Shown piece by piece: positions 57,631 through 64,000 of a stretch of DNA of 64,000 bases. The DNA comes from Vibrio sp. FE10 (lineage in GTDB: Bacteria > Pseudomonadota > Gammaproteobacteria > Enterobacterales > Vibrionaceae): contig NZ_AP028067.1 of NCBI RefSeq assembly GCF_030297155.1, positions 124,001 through 188,000 of the forward strand, given 5' to 3'. Made by a program: the position numbers and the translations under genes. The notes under the pieces are model-generated. The model saw nothing but the letters and a program-made list of their open reading frames with translations, did no database searches and was not told where the DNA came from. The number at the start of each line of letters is the position of its first letter. Position 1 is the first letter of the stretch.

Positions 57631-57672
57631 CTATCCGTTTAGTGGCGATATACTGAACCTCTAAACGGATAG
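57631..57672. promoter_or_regulatory. Perfect 12-bp inverted repeat at the TetR-gene promoter
   Basis: CTATCCGTTTAG (57631-57642) and CTAAACGGATAG (57661-57672) are perfect inverted copies separated by 18 bp. Between them lies TATACT, a likely -10 element, and the second arm ends 15 bp before the ATG. The layout would let a bound regulator cover the promoter, so autoregulation by the downstream TetR protein is a reasonable inference; alternatively it is an RNA hairpin. Confidence 0.6.
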
Positions 57673-57687
57673 GGATACTAATTACTA

Positions 57688-58326
57688 ATGAAAACACGTG
57701 ACAAGATTGTTTACGCTGCTCTAGAGCTTTTTAATGAGCACGGCGAGCGCAGTATTACGACCAATCATATTGCTGAGCATATCGAGATTAGCCCTGGTAA
57801 CCTCTACTACCACTTCCGTAACAAACAAGAAATTGTCCGTGATATCTTCACTCTCTATTCAACAGAGTTGCTTGAAAGGTTCACGCCGATTCAAGGCCAA
57901 CAAGAAAGCCTGACGCTACTAAAGACCTACTTAGATTCTATCTTCACACTGATGTGGAAGTACCGATTCTTCTATGCGAATCTGCCTGAAATATTGTCAC
58001 GTGACGAAAAACTCCACCTTGATTACATGGCCGTGCAAGAAAGATTGCAAACCAACCTTGTCGATATCATGAGAGCCTTTGTTGAGTTGAATTTGCTAAA
58101 AGCAACGGATACGGAAATGAAGTCGATGGTCACTTCTCTTCACTTGATCGCATCGGGTTGGTTAGCGTATCAGTCTGCGATGTCTCCAAAAGCTCAGATC
58201 ACTGAGCAAGTTGTACATCAAGGAATGTTGCAGATGATCGCGACCGTTAAACCGATTGCGACTGCTCAAGGTTTTGAACAGCTGACATTATTGGAAGACG
58301 GCGTGAGGGCGTTGAACTCTAAGTAG
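57688..58326 (+). CDS. TetR/AcrR family transcriptional regulator
   Basis: The 212-residue protein has an N-terminal TetR helix-turn-helix (SITTNHIAEHIEISPGNLYYHF near 22-43) and an all-helical ligand domain with LPEILSRDEKLHLDYM. I cannot name its ligand. It is not SlmA, which is present separately at 37241-37831. The gene is preceded by a strong inverted repeat suited to autoregulation and is followed immediately by a 43-bp minisatellite locus. No efflux or metabolic operon lies beside it. Confidence 0.88.
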   Translation: MKTRDKIVYAALELFNEHGERSITTNHIAEHIEISPGNLYYHFRNKQEIVRDIFTLYSTELLERFTPIQGQQESLTLLKTYLDSIFTLMWKYRFFYANLPEILSRDEKLHLDYMAVQERLQTNLVDIMRAFVELNLLKATDTEMKSMVTSLHLIASGWLAYQSAMSPKAQITEQVVHQGMLQMIATVKPIATAQGFEQLTLLEDGVRALNSK

Positions 58327-58641
58327 AAAGATACGAGTAATCGAGATACGGGTAACGAAGAGCGGGAAAGAGCAGATTCGAGTAACGGGATACGAGTAAA
58401 CGAAAAGCAGGGTAGAGCGACGACGAGGCTCCGTTTTTCATGTAACGTTTTACTCTGATTTGTATCGGATTTTAAGTTCTTTGTGTCTCGGTGACTCGAA
58501 CCTTGCGTCTGCTCCTAAGCTCTTCGTATCTCGGTTACTCGCATCCCGCATCTGCTTTTAAGCTCTTCGTATCTCGGTTACTCGCATCCCGCATCTGCGT
58601 TTAAGCTCTTCGCATTTCGATTACTCGAATCCCGCATCTGC
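58327..58641. repeat. 43-bp degenerate minisatellite, locus 2 (TetR gene to envC)
   Basis: About two plus-oriented units (GATACGAGTAATCGAGATAC core) begin at the TetR stop codon. After a spacer, four minus-oriented units run from about 58490 to the envC stop. The best repeated part, GCTCTTCGTATCTCGGTTAC then TCGCATCCCGCATCTGC, recurs exactly 43 bp apart at 58517, 58560 and 58603 (first base of AAGCTCTTCG). The two orientations would form a long imperfect RNA hairpin. Confidence 0.9.
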
Positions 58642-58643
58642 TC

Positions 58644-59795
58644 TTACCTAACCAACCAACTCTTTGGATTCTGAGCTTGGCTGTTTCGACGAATCTCAAA
58701 ATACAGTGATGGGCGTGTTTGGCCGCCAGTATCACCTGCAAGGGCAATAGCTTCACCAGCTTTAACCTTGTCACCTTCTTTCTTTAAAAGTGCCTGGTTA
58801 AAGCCGTAGAGCGTCATATCGCCTTTACCGTGGTCAAGTAGTACCACTAAGCCATAACCACGCAAGTACTCTGCAAATACTACTGTGCCTGAGTAAACAG
58901 ACTTAACTTGCTGACCGTACTTGGCATTGATCACCATGCCTTTCCAATTTACTTGGCCTGTTTGGCGAGAACCATAGTTATGCAGAACTTTGTCTTTGAT
59001 TGGCCAAGGTAGCTTGCCTTTACGTTTAGCTAAACCATCCATAGGAACGGCGTTACGTCTTTCGCGAGCCGCTTTCTCTGCTTTCGCTATTTCAGCTTTC
59101 AGGCGAGTCTCATTTCGTTGAAGTTCAGCTAAGTAGTTTTTGTCGCCAGAAATATTCTTCTTAATACTACCAACGGTTTTCTTACGTTGTGTTTGGGTTT
59201 TGGCTAGCGTATCGCGCTTGGTGGTTTGTTGTTTTAACAGTGTTGCTATCTGTTCTTGCTCAAGTTGACGCTGTTTATGGCTTTCTTCTAATTCAAGTTG
59301 CGTCTGTTCAATCGTTTTGATTGTTGCGGAGCGAGCTTTGGCAAGGTGTTGGTAGTAGTGACTGATACGATCTTCTTCCACGCCTGTGTTGAGGATGTGG
59401 GAAGAAGCTTTAGCTCGACTTGTCATGTAGTAAGTTTGAATCAGTTGTTCTAACTTGTCGGTATGGACTTTTTTCTGAGCAGTAAGAGCTTTAATCTTGG
59501 TGTCTAAGTTGGCAATATTTGCATTGGCCGTATTGAGTTGCTTTTTACTGTCTAGAATCGCTTTTTCAAGCGAAGCGATGGATAGCTCTTGTTTCTTGAG
59601 GTTTGCTTGTAGGCTATCGAGTTTTTTCTGCTGTGAGGAAAGGTTTTTTTGCTGACGAGATATTTCGCTCGATACGCCTTTAAGCTCACCCTGAGAGGCA
59701 GCAAATGACGATGTAGATACAAGAGCAACACAAAGGCTGGCAGATATCAAAAGAACAGTGCTAATTGCTTGGACTGGTTTTATCATTATCGTCAT
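58644..59795 (-). CDS. envC: Murein hydrolase activator EnvC
   Basis: EnvC activates the cell-separation amidases AmiA and AmiB at the septum. The 383-residue protein has a signal peptide (about residues 1-33, ending SSFA), a long coiled coil with two helical arms near 40-255 rich in Gln, Lys and Leu, and a C-terminal LytM/M23 domain (YGSRQTGQVNWKGMVINAKYG) lacking part of the zinc site, as expected for a non-enzymatic activator. The ATG at 59795 follows AAGAG; ATGs five codons upstream are less supported. Repeat arrays flank it on both sides. Confidence 0.92.
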   Translation of the reverse strand: MTIMIKPVQAISTVLLISASLCVALVSTSSFAASQGELKGVSSEISRQQKNLSSQQKKLDSLQANLKKQELSIASLEKAILDSKKQLNTANANIANLDTKIKALTAQKKVHTDKLEQLIQTYYMTSRAKASSHILNTGVEEDRISHYYQHLAKARSATIKTIEQTQLELEESHKQRQLEQEQIATLLKQQTTKRDTLAKTQTQRKKTVGSIKKNISGDKNYLAELQRNETRLKAEIAKAEKAARERRNAVPMDGLAKRKGKLPWPIKDKVLHNYGSRQTGQVNWKGMVINAKYGQQVKSVYSGTVVFAEYLRGYGLVVLLDHGKGDMTLYGFNQALLKKEGDKVKAGEAIALAGDTGGQTRPSLYFEIRRNSQAQNPKSWLVR

Positions 59796-59820
59796 TTTGC
59801 TCTTATTCATTATCAACAGC

Positions 59821-59999
59821 CGCTTTTAAGTCTTCTCGCGTTTCGGTTACTCGTATCCCGAACCTGCTCTTAGTCTTTTCGTATTTCGGTTACTCGAACC
59901 CCGAACCTGCTTTTAGTCTTTTCGTATCTCGGTTACTCGAATCCCGTACCAGCTTTTAAGCTCTCCGCATCTCGATACTCGTATCCCGTTACTGCTGTT
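59821..59999. repeat. 43-bp degenerate minisatellite, locus 3 (envC to cysE)
   Basis: Four minus-oriented units fill almost the entire gap between envC and cysE (steps of 43, 43 and 44 bp from 59829). The core is GTCTTTTCGTATTTCGGTTAC then TCGAACCCCGAACCTGC. The array begins at the cysE stop codon. No inverted partner was seen here. The same family is described at 25480, 58327 and 60841. Confidence 0.9.
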
Positions 60000-60821
60000 T
60001 TATATCCCATCACCATGGATGAAGTTTTGTGAGCGACCGTTGAAGCCTTGGTCCATATCCAAAGACGGCTTGTCAGTTTTTGGTTTGCCGACAATTTTTG
60101 CTGGTACACCTGCCACTGTAGTATGAGGCGGTACGGCTTGTAGAACCACAGAGCAAGAACCAATCTTCGCGCCTTCACCTACTTCAATGTTGCCGAGTAT
60201 TTTGGCGCCGGCACCAATCATCACGCCTTCGCGAATTTTAGGATGACGATCGCCTCCTTCCTTACCGGTACCACCAAGGGTCACGTCTTGAAGGATAGAA
60301 ACATCATTTTCAACGACGGCAGTTTCACCAATCACAATGCCTGTCGCGTGGTCGAGCATGATCGCTTTGCCGATACGAGCGGCTGGGTGAATATCCACTT
60401 GGCAAGCAACCGAAATTTGGTTCTGTAGGTAAGTGGCAAGTGCGATACGACCTTGTTTCCATAGCCAGTTAGCCACTCGGTAACCTTGCAGAGCGTGGTA
60501 GCCTTTCAGATAAAGCAGAGGCATCGAGTACATCTCGACCGCAGGATCTCGATTTACCGTCGCGCAAATATCACAAGCGGCCGCATCGATAATAGATTGA
60601 TCCTGCTTAAATGCTTGTTCAACCACTTCACGCACTGCCATTGCAGGCATTGACGCTGTCTTAAGCTTGTTTGCTAGGATGTAGCTAAGGGCTGCGCCTA
60701 AACTTTCATGGTTGATAATGGTGGCATGATAAAAACTAGCAAGCATAGGTTCTTGCTCCGACTGCTGTCGAGCTTCCTTCACAATGCATTGCCAAACTTT
60801 TTGTTGTTCACAGTGTTTCAT
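60000..60821 (-). CDS. cysE: Serine O-acetyltransferase
   Basis: CysE acetylates serine to O-acetylserine, the first committed step of cysteine synthesis, and is feedback-inhibited by cysteine. The 273-residue protein starts MKHCEQQKVWQCIVKEARQ, has an N-terminal helical domain and a left-handed beta-helix of hexapeptide repeats near 140-240 with MLDHATGIVIGET (catalytic His) and GDRHPKIREGV. The ATG at 60821 follows GGATGG and equals the V. cholerae length; an ATG four codons earlier lacks a site. The context envC-cysE-gpsA-secB is typical of the gammaproteobacterial gpsA-cysE locus. Confidence 0.95.
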   Translation of the reverse strand: MKHCEQQKVWQCIVKEARQQSEQEPMLASFYHATIINHESLGAALSYILANKLKTASMPAMAVREVVEQAFKQDQSIIDAAACDICATVNRDPAVEMYSMPLLYLKGYHALQGYRVANWLWKQGRIALATYLQNQISVACQVDIHPAARIGKAIMLDHATGIVIGETAVVENDVSILQDVTLGGTGKEGGDRHPKIREGVMIGAGAKILGNIEVGEGAKIGSCSVVLQAVPPHTTVAGVPAKIVGKPKTDKPSLDMDQGFNGRSQNFIHGDGI

Positions 60822-60840
60822 TTTACCATCCATTATTTTT

Positions 60841-61004
60841 AAGGGGCAGATGCGAGTGAGCTTAGAAGAACAGATTAGAGTCGCGAGATGCGAGTAACGA
60901 AAAGCATATCCGTCGAACTTTGAATGTGCTCTTCATCTTTCGTATCTCGTTTATCCGAATCTCTCTACTGCTCTTGCGTTACCCATATCCCGTATCTGCT
61001 CTTA
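60841..61004. repeat. 43-bp degenerate minisatellite, locus 4 (cysE to gpsA)
   Basis: One to two plus-oriented, more diverged units (GCAGATGCGAGTGAGC, GATGCGAGTAACGAAAAGC) are followed by about two minus-oriented units (CATCTTTCGTATCTCGTTTA, CCCATATCCCGTATCTGC) ending at the gpsA stop. The inverted arrangement repeats that of loci 1 and 2. The whole cysE-gpsA gap is made of this sequence. Confidence 0.82.
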
Positions 61005-62042
61005 TTATCTTTCTGACTTTTTGTCTCGAGCAAGTAAGTCTTGTGCTGCTAAGTGTGCATCTTTCCCTTGATACAGCACTTGATAAATTTGTTCAACAAT
61101 TGGCATCTCGACGCCCATGCGTTCTGATAATAACCAAACTTCTTTGGTGTTGCGATAACCTTCGACAACTTGGCCAATTTCTTCTTGTGCGGTATCTACG
61201 TCTTTACCTGAACCTAAAGCCAATCCAAAACGACGGTTACGTGATTGGTTGTCGGTACAGGTTAGTACTAAGTCACCCAATCCAGCCATGCCCATGAAGG
61301 TCTCTGGCTGTGCACCAAGTGCTGCGCCCAAGCGACTCATTTCAGCTAAACCACGCGTGATCAGTGCTGTACGAGCATTGGCACCAAAGCCAATACCATC
61401 CGACATGCCTGCGCCAATTGCGATAACGTTTTTAACCGCACCGCCAAGCTGCATGCCAATGAAATCTGAGTTTGCGTAGACACGGAATGTTTTGCCACAG
61501 TGAATCTTCTCTTGCAGCTCTTTTAGGAATACTTCATCAGGTGAAGCAACTGAAATTGCAGTCGGCATGCCCATCGCTAACTCTTTAGCAAAAGTAGGAC
61601 CAGATAAAACAGCCAGTGAGTAGCCATCACCAAGCACATCATGCGCGACATCTTTAAGTAAACGACCGGTTTCTGGCTCTAAGCCTTTAGTTGCCCAGCA
61701 GATACGAGAGCTTGTCGTTAAGTGTGGTTTCAGGCTATTTAGAACGATACCAAACACGTGGCTCGGTACAACAACGAGAAGGTCACGACTTGCTGTTACT
61801 GCTTTCTCAAGATCTGATTCGATGATTAGGCTTTCTGGGAAGTCGATATTTGGCAGAAACTCATTATTCGCACGCTCATGCTCAAGGAGGTTCATATGGG
61901 CAGGGTCATGTCCCCAAAGAACAACATTGGCACCGTTACGCGCTAGAGATATCGCTAAAGATGTCCCGTAAGAGCCTGCGCCAATTACAGTCATAGTGAT
62001 CTCTTTGCCGTAAGCGTTCGTCGTGCGAGTTGTTTCTGTCAT
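61005..62042 (-). CDS. gpsA: Glycerol-3-phosphate dehydrogenase [NAD(P)+]
   Basis: GpsA reduces dihydroxyacetone phosphate to sn-glycerol-3-phosphate for phospholipid synthesis. The 345-residue protein has the dinucleotide motif [26 protein letters not shown] near 20-44, [16 protein letters not shown] near 145-160 and catalytic Lys in [19 protein letters not shown]. The ATG follows AGGTGGAAGC; 25 upstream codons were rejected. secB is the next gene upstream in the same direction, the usual secB-gpsA-cysE order. Confidence 0.95.
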   Translation of the reverse strand: MTETTRTTNAYGKEITMTVIGAGSYGTSLAISLARNGANVVLWGHDPAHMNLLEHERANNEFLPNIDFPESLIIESDLEKAVTASRDLLVVVPSHVFGIVLNSLKPHLTTSSRICWATKGLEPETGRLLKDVAHDVLGDGYSLAVLSGPTFAKELAMGMPTAISVASPDEVFLKELQEKIHCGKTFRVYANSDFIGMQLGGAVKNVIAIGAGMSDGIGFGANARTALITRGLAEMSRLGAALGAQPETFMGMAGLGDLVLTCTDNQSRNRRFGLALGSGKDVDTAQEEIGQVVEGYRNTKEVWLLSERMGVEMPIVEQIYQVLYQGKDAHLAAQDLLARDKKSER

Positions 62043-62134
62043 GCTTCCACCTAAAAATAATGAGGAAAATCGAAGAGTTCTGAAAAAGCTATCCACTAAA
62101 ATAAGAAGAGCTTTCAATCTTAGTACAGTGTAAA

Positions 62135-62171
62135 GAAAAAATGCACATCGCAGAAGTTACGATGTGCATTT
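62135..62171 (-). terminator. Terminator between secB and gpsA
   Basis: ATGCACATCG / CGATGTGCAT stem with a nine-base loop; a run of A to the left is a T-run on the minus strand. It can end secB transcription, so gpsA probably has its own promoter. Confidence 0.85.
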
Positions 62172-62220
62172 AAAAGCTAACTAGCGCTTGAAACGTTAGA
62201 GTTAAGTTCTACTTTGAGAC

Positions 62221-62688
62221 TTAAGCCTGTTCGCCTTCAGCTTGTTGAGCTTGGTTCTGTAGATAGTTCATGAACAAAGCATCAAAGTTTACTGGAGCTA
62301 GGTTCAGTTGAGGGAACGTACCTTTAACCACTAGGCTAGAAATCGTTTCACGAGCGTATGGGAACAGGATGTTCGGGCAGAATGCACCTAGGCAATGAGC
62401 CAGTTGACCAGCTTCCATTTCGCTTGCAGAGAAGATGCCGCCTTGTTGAACTTCACAAAGGAACGCCGTGTCTTCTGCATTCTTAACCGTAACAGTTAGA
62501 CGTAGGATTACTTCGTAAACGCCTTCGCCAAGTTCACGGCTTTGAGTGTCTAGATCCAGTTTTACATCTGGGTTCCACTCTTTCTGAAACATGTCTGGAG
62601 AGTTTGGCGCTTCGAAAGATACGTCTTTTAGGAAGATACGTTGGATTGCGAAGTTTTGTTGTGCGTCTTGTTGTGCTGCTTCAGCCAT
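62221..62688 (-). CDS. secB: Protein-export chaperone SecB
   Basis: SecB keeps precursors unfolded and delivers them to SecA. The 155-residue protein has [19 protein letters not shown] near 12-30, the conserved [21 protein letters not shown] near 96-116 and an acidic C-terminal tail ending QQAEGEQA. It lies upstream of gpsA in its usual place. The full-length protein aligns well with Vibrio SecB. Confidence 0.97.
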   Translation of the reverse strand: MAEAAQQDAQQNFAIQRIFLKDVSFEAPNSPDMFQKEWNPDVKLDLDTQSRELGEGVYEVILRLTVTVKNAEDTAFLCEVQQGGIFSASEMEAGQLAHCLGAFCPNILFPYARETISSLVVKGTFPQLNLAPVNFDALFMNYLQNQAQQAEGEQA

Positions 62689-62794
62689 TTTCTTGTCCTT
62701 AAAAAATTTAAATTAGGTTTTGTTCGTCATACCTGCCGGACAAAACCTTAAAGTCATATTCGTGTAATCAGGTCAGCTTACTTTTTGCTTTGAA

Positions 62795-63229
62795 CTACTT
62801 CTTACCTTTAACCAAAGGTAAGTTAGCTTCGCTCCAAGCCACTAAGCCGCTTTTCAGCACACTTACATTCTCGAAGCCCGCTTTAACCAGTAGGTTTGCG
62901 CTTTCTTGAGCGGTTTGACCTGTCTTGCATACTACGATGATTGGGTCTGCTTTGTGGCTTTCAAGGCTACCAAAGCTATTTGCTTTGATGTCTGACGGCA
63001 AAATGTGAACTGCGTCCGTAATATGGCCCTTTTTGAACTCATCCTTAGTACGAATATCAACCACAACACCGTTTTCACGGTTAATCATGTGTGTGGTTTG
63101 CGCTGCCGTGATCTCTTTGTAGGCTGCGTTTGATGTCTTGATAACGTTCGCAATGATGGCAACAACCAAGCCGATCCATACGATGGCTAAAATCATATTC
63201 TCTTGAACAAATGGAACTAATTCTTGCAT
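62795..63229 (-). CDS. Membrane-anchored rhodanese-like protein (YibN type)
   Basis: This 144-residue protein has one N-terminal membrane segment (ILAIVWIGLVVAIIANVI near 13-30) and a cytoplasmic rhodanese domain with VVDIRTKDEFKKGHI and the active-site Cys loop VVCKTGQTAQ near 99-108. It matches YibN of enteric bacteria, whose gene lies beside secB. A sulfur-carrier role is plausible; substrates are not known. It is the last minus-strand gene before the O-antigen region. Confidence 0.9.
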   Translation of the reverse strand: MQELVPFVQENMILAIVWIGLVVAIIANVIKTSNAAYKEITAAQTTHMINRENGVVVDIRTKDEFKKGHITDAVHILPSDIKANSFGSLESHKADPIIVVCKTGQTAQESANLLVKAGFENVSVLKSGLVAWSEANLPLVKGKK

Positions 63230-63809
63230 ATCTTGAACTCTTATTCGTTATTGGGCGAAAAACTATAGGTCAGGAGTATAGCGAGAAAGGGGGGGAGAAT
63301 ACAGAGGGAGTATGTTGTTGTAATTAACAGTATTGGTGACAGTTCATGGGGTTAACCTTCTTTGACCCTAGATCCCACTTCGAATACTTAATGGATTGAT
63401 CAATCGGCAGTTAGAATGGCCTTTTTGTATGCCAACTTATGCGAAGACCAATTCTACTTTTCGCAAGTGTCGCTCCGCTCAAATGTTGCAATAAAACGAG
63501 TTTACTGAGGGGATGAGATTATCATGATAAGAATACAAGTTTTCACTTTGTGATCCATATAAGTACACGTGCTCTCCCATGGATATACCAGTAAAGCGAA
63601 GTCAGTAAAGAGATCTCGCATAAAGTTTAAACTGGTTAAAATGCACTTATTTTGCTAGCATTTGGTGTTCTATCCGTCATTAAATGTGAACTCAGTATAC
63701 ACACTAACAAGATTTTGCTTTTGGGAGCTAGACCTAAGGGCGGTAGCGTATCTGATGTGTGAGTGTTGGAACCCGACAATGTTAAAAATATTGAAAATGT
63801 TAAGTCTTT
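63230..63809 (+). promoter_or_regulatory. Promoter and leader region of the O-antigen/capsule operon
   Basis: This 580-bp non-coding stretch is AT-rich near the end. It holds the JUMPstart element at about 63712-63749. A possible -10 element, TATACA, lies near 63698. No small gene was accepted. The leader between promoter and first gene would be about 100 nt, as in other RfaH-dependent polysaccharide operons. Confidence 0.5.
63712..63749 (+). promoter_or_regulatory. JUMPstart element with ops site
   Basis: GGCGGTAGCGT (63739-63749) is an exact match to the core of the RfaH-recruiting ops site. The upstream GCTTTTGGGAGCTAG corresponds to the GCTCTGGTAGCTG portion of the 39-bp JUMPstart sequence. 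RfaH binding here suppresses termination within long polysaccharide operons. Confidence 0.92.
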
Positions 63810-64000
63810 ATGCGTACTAAAAATAGTATAATAAATATAGTTGCTACTTATGCTAACTTTACTATCAGTACAATAGCGAGACTAGCTTATAGATACTATT
63901 TTATTACAATACTTGGAGTTGAGTATTTAGGGTTAAATGCACTATATACTAACCTTATATTCTTATTATCAGCGGGTGAAATGGGGGTCTCCCAAGCAAT
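63810..64000 (+). CDS. Oligosaccharide flippase (Wzx-like), 5' fragment
   Basis: Only the first 63 codons are present; the frame stays open to the window edge. The start MRTKNSIINIVATYANFT is followed by a hydrophobic segment and the block LGVEYLGLNALYTNLIFLL with SAGEMGVSQA, a pattern typical of Wzx-type O-antigen and capsule translocases of the MATE/MOP superfamily. The ATG follows GTTAAGTC. It lies 60 bp downstream of the JUMPstart element, so it is the first gene of an RfaH-controlled operon. Low GC suggests acquisition by transfer. Confidence 0.75.
   Translation, partial: MRTKNSIINIVATYANFTISTIARLAYRYYFITILGVEYLGLNALYTNLIFLLSAGEMGVSQA

Noticed and set aside
58327..61004. A CRISPR array
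   Set aside because: The period is about 43 bp with continuous homology through the whole unit. There are no unique spacers, no cas genes, and units occur in both orientations.
60920..61297. A 125-residue plus-strand gene over the gpsA 3' end
   Set aside because: It begins in minisatellite sequence and runs antisense to gpsA codons; no ribosome site and no recognisable protein.

Overview
The window is ordinary, gene-dense gammaproteobacterial chromosome, almost certainly from a Vibrio of the splendidus type. Support for this comes from gene order (gspC-N, cysQ-nudE, nfuA-comF-bioH, tex-csrB-greB-ompR-envZ, recG-spoT-rpoZ-gmk, yicC-rph-pyrE, lpxL-slmA-coaBC-radC-rpmB-rpmG-mutM-coaD, then a lipopolysaccharide core locus), from protein sequences that read like V. 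cholerae Eps and CysE, and from ERIC elements. The species assignment is inference. No rRNA, tRNA, prophage, insertion sequence or CRISPR array was seen.

Layout. 1-228: 5' part of hslR, on the minus strand. 516-12109: a complete type II secretion operon, gspC to gspN, tightly packed with overlapping starts. 12308-16965: cysQ, nudE, nfuA, comF (minus), bioH and a hypothetical gene (plus). 17216-23083: tex, the CsrB-type regulatory RNA, greB, ompR and envZ. 23332-29074: recG, spoT, rpoZ and gmk, all minus. 29419-32403: a purine riboswitch (guanine-type specificity base) in front of an NCS2 purine permease, then psiE and a cyanide-resistant alternative oxidase. 32873-42489: cold-shock gene, yicC, rph, pyrE, lpxL, slmA, coaBC, radC, ribosomal proteins L28 and L33, a small membrane protein and mutM. 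42515-56230: LPS inner-core and lipid A genes in two compact minus-strand operons (opsX-GT2-GT4-coaD-GT90 and lpxM-waaF-waaL-GT4-waaA-GT32), with kdkA and a YrbL-like kinase on the plus strand between them, and hldD upstream. 56383-63229: ugd, a TetR regulator, envC, cysE, gpsA, secB and a rhodanese. 63712-64000: a JUMPstart/ops element followed by the start of a Wzx-type flippase, so an RfaH-controlled O-antigen or capsule operon begins at the right edge.

How the genes work together. The right half is largely envelope biogenesis: heptose supply (HldD), Kdo transfer (WaaA), Kdo phosphorylation (KdkA), heptosyltransferases (OpsX, WaaF), outer-core transferases, ligase (WaaL), lipid A acylation (LpxL, LpxM), UDP-glucuronate (Ugd), and then the O-antigen locus. 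The left half exports proteins through the envelope (Gsp) and holds envelope and carbon regulators (OmpR-EnvZ, CsrB).

The least explained feature is a family of short repeats sitting at gene ends. A 43-bp degenerate minisatellite occurs at four loci, each starting at or within about 20 bp of a stop codon (spoT, envC, cysE, gpsA), often as head-to-head inverted sets. Separate 8-bp arrays follow kdkA and gspN. Separate 18-bp in-frame arrays lie across the gspI/gspJ junction and at the 3' end of the gene before mutM.
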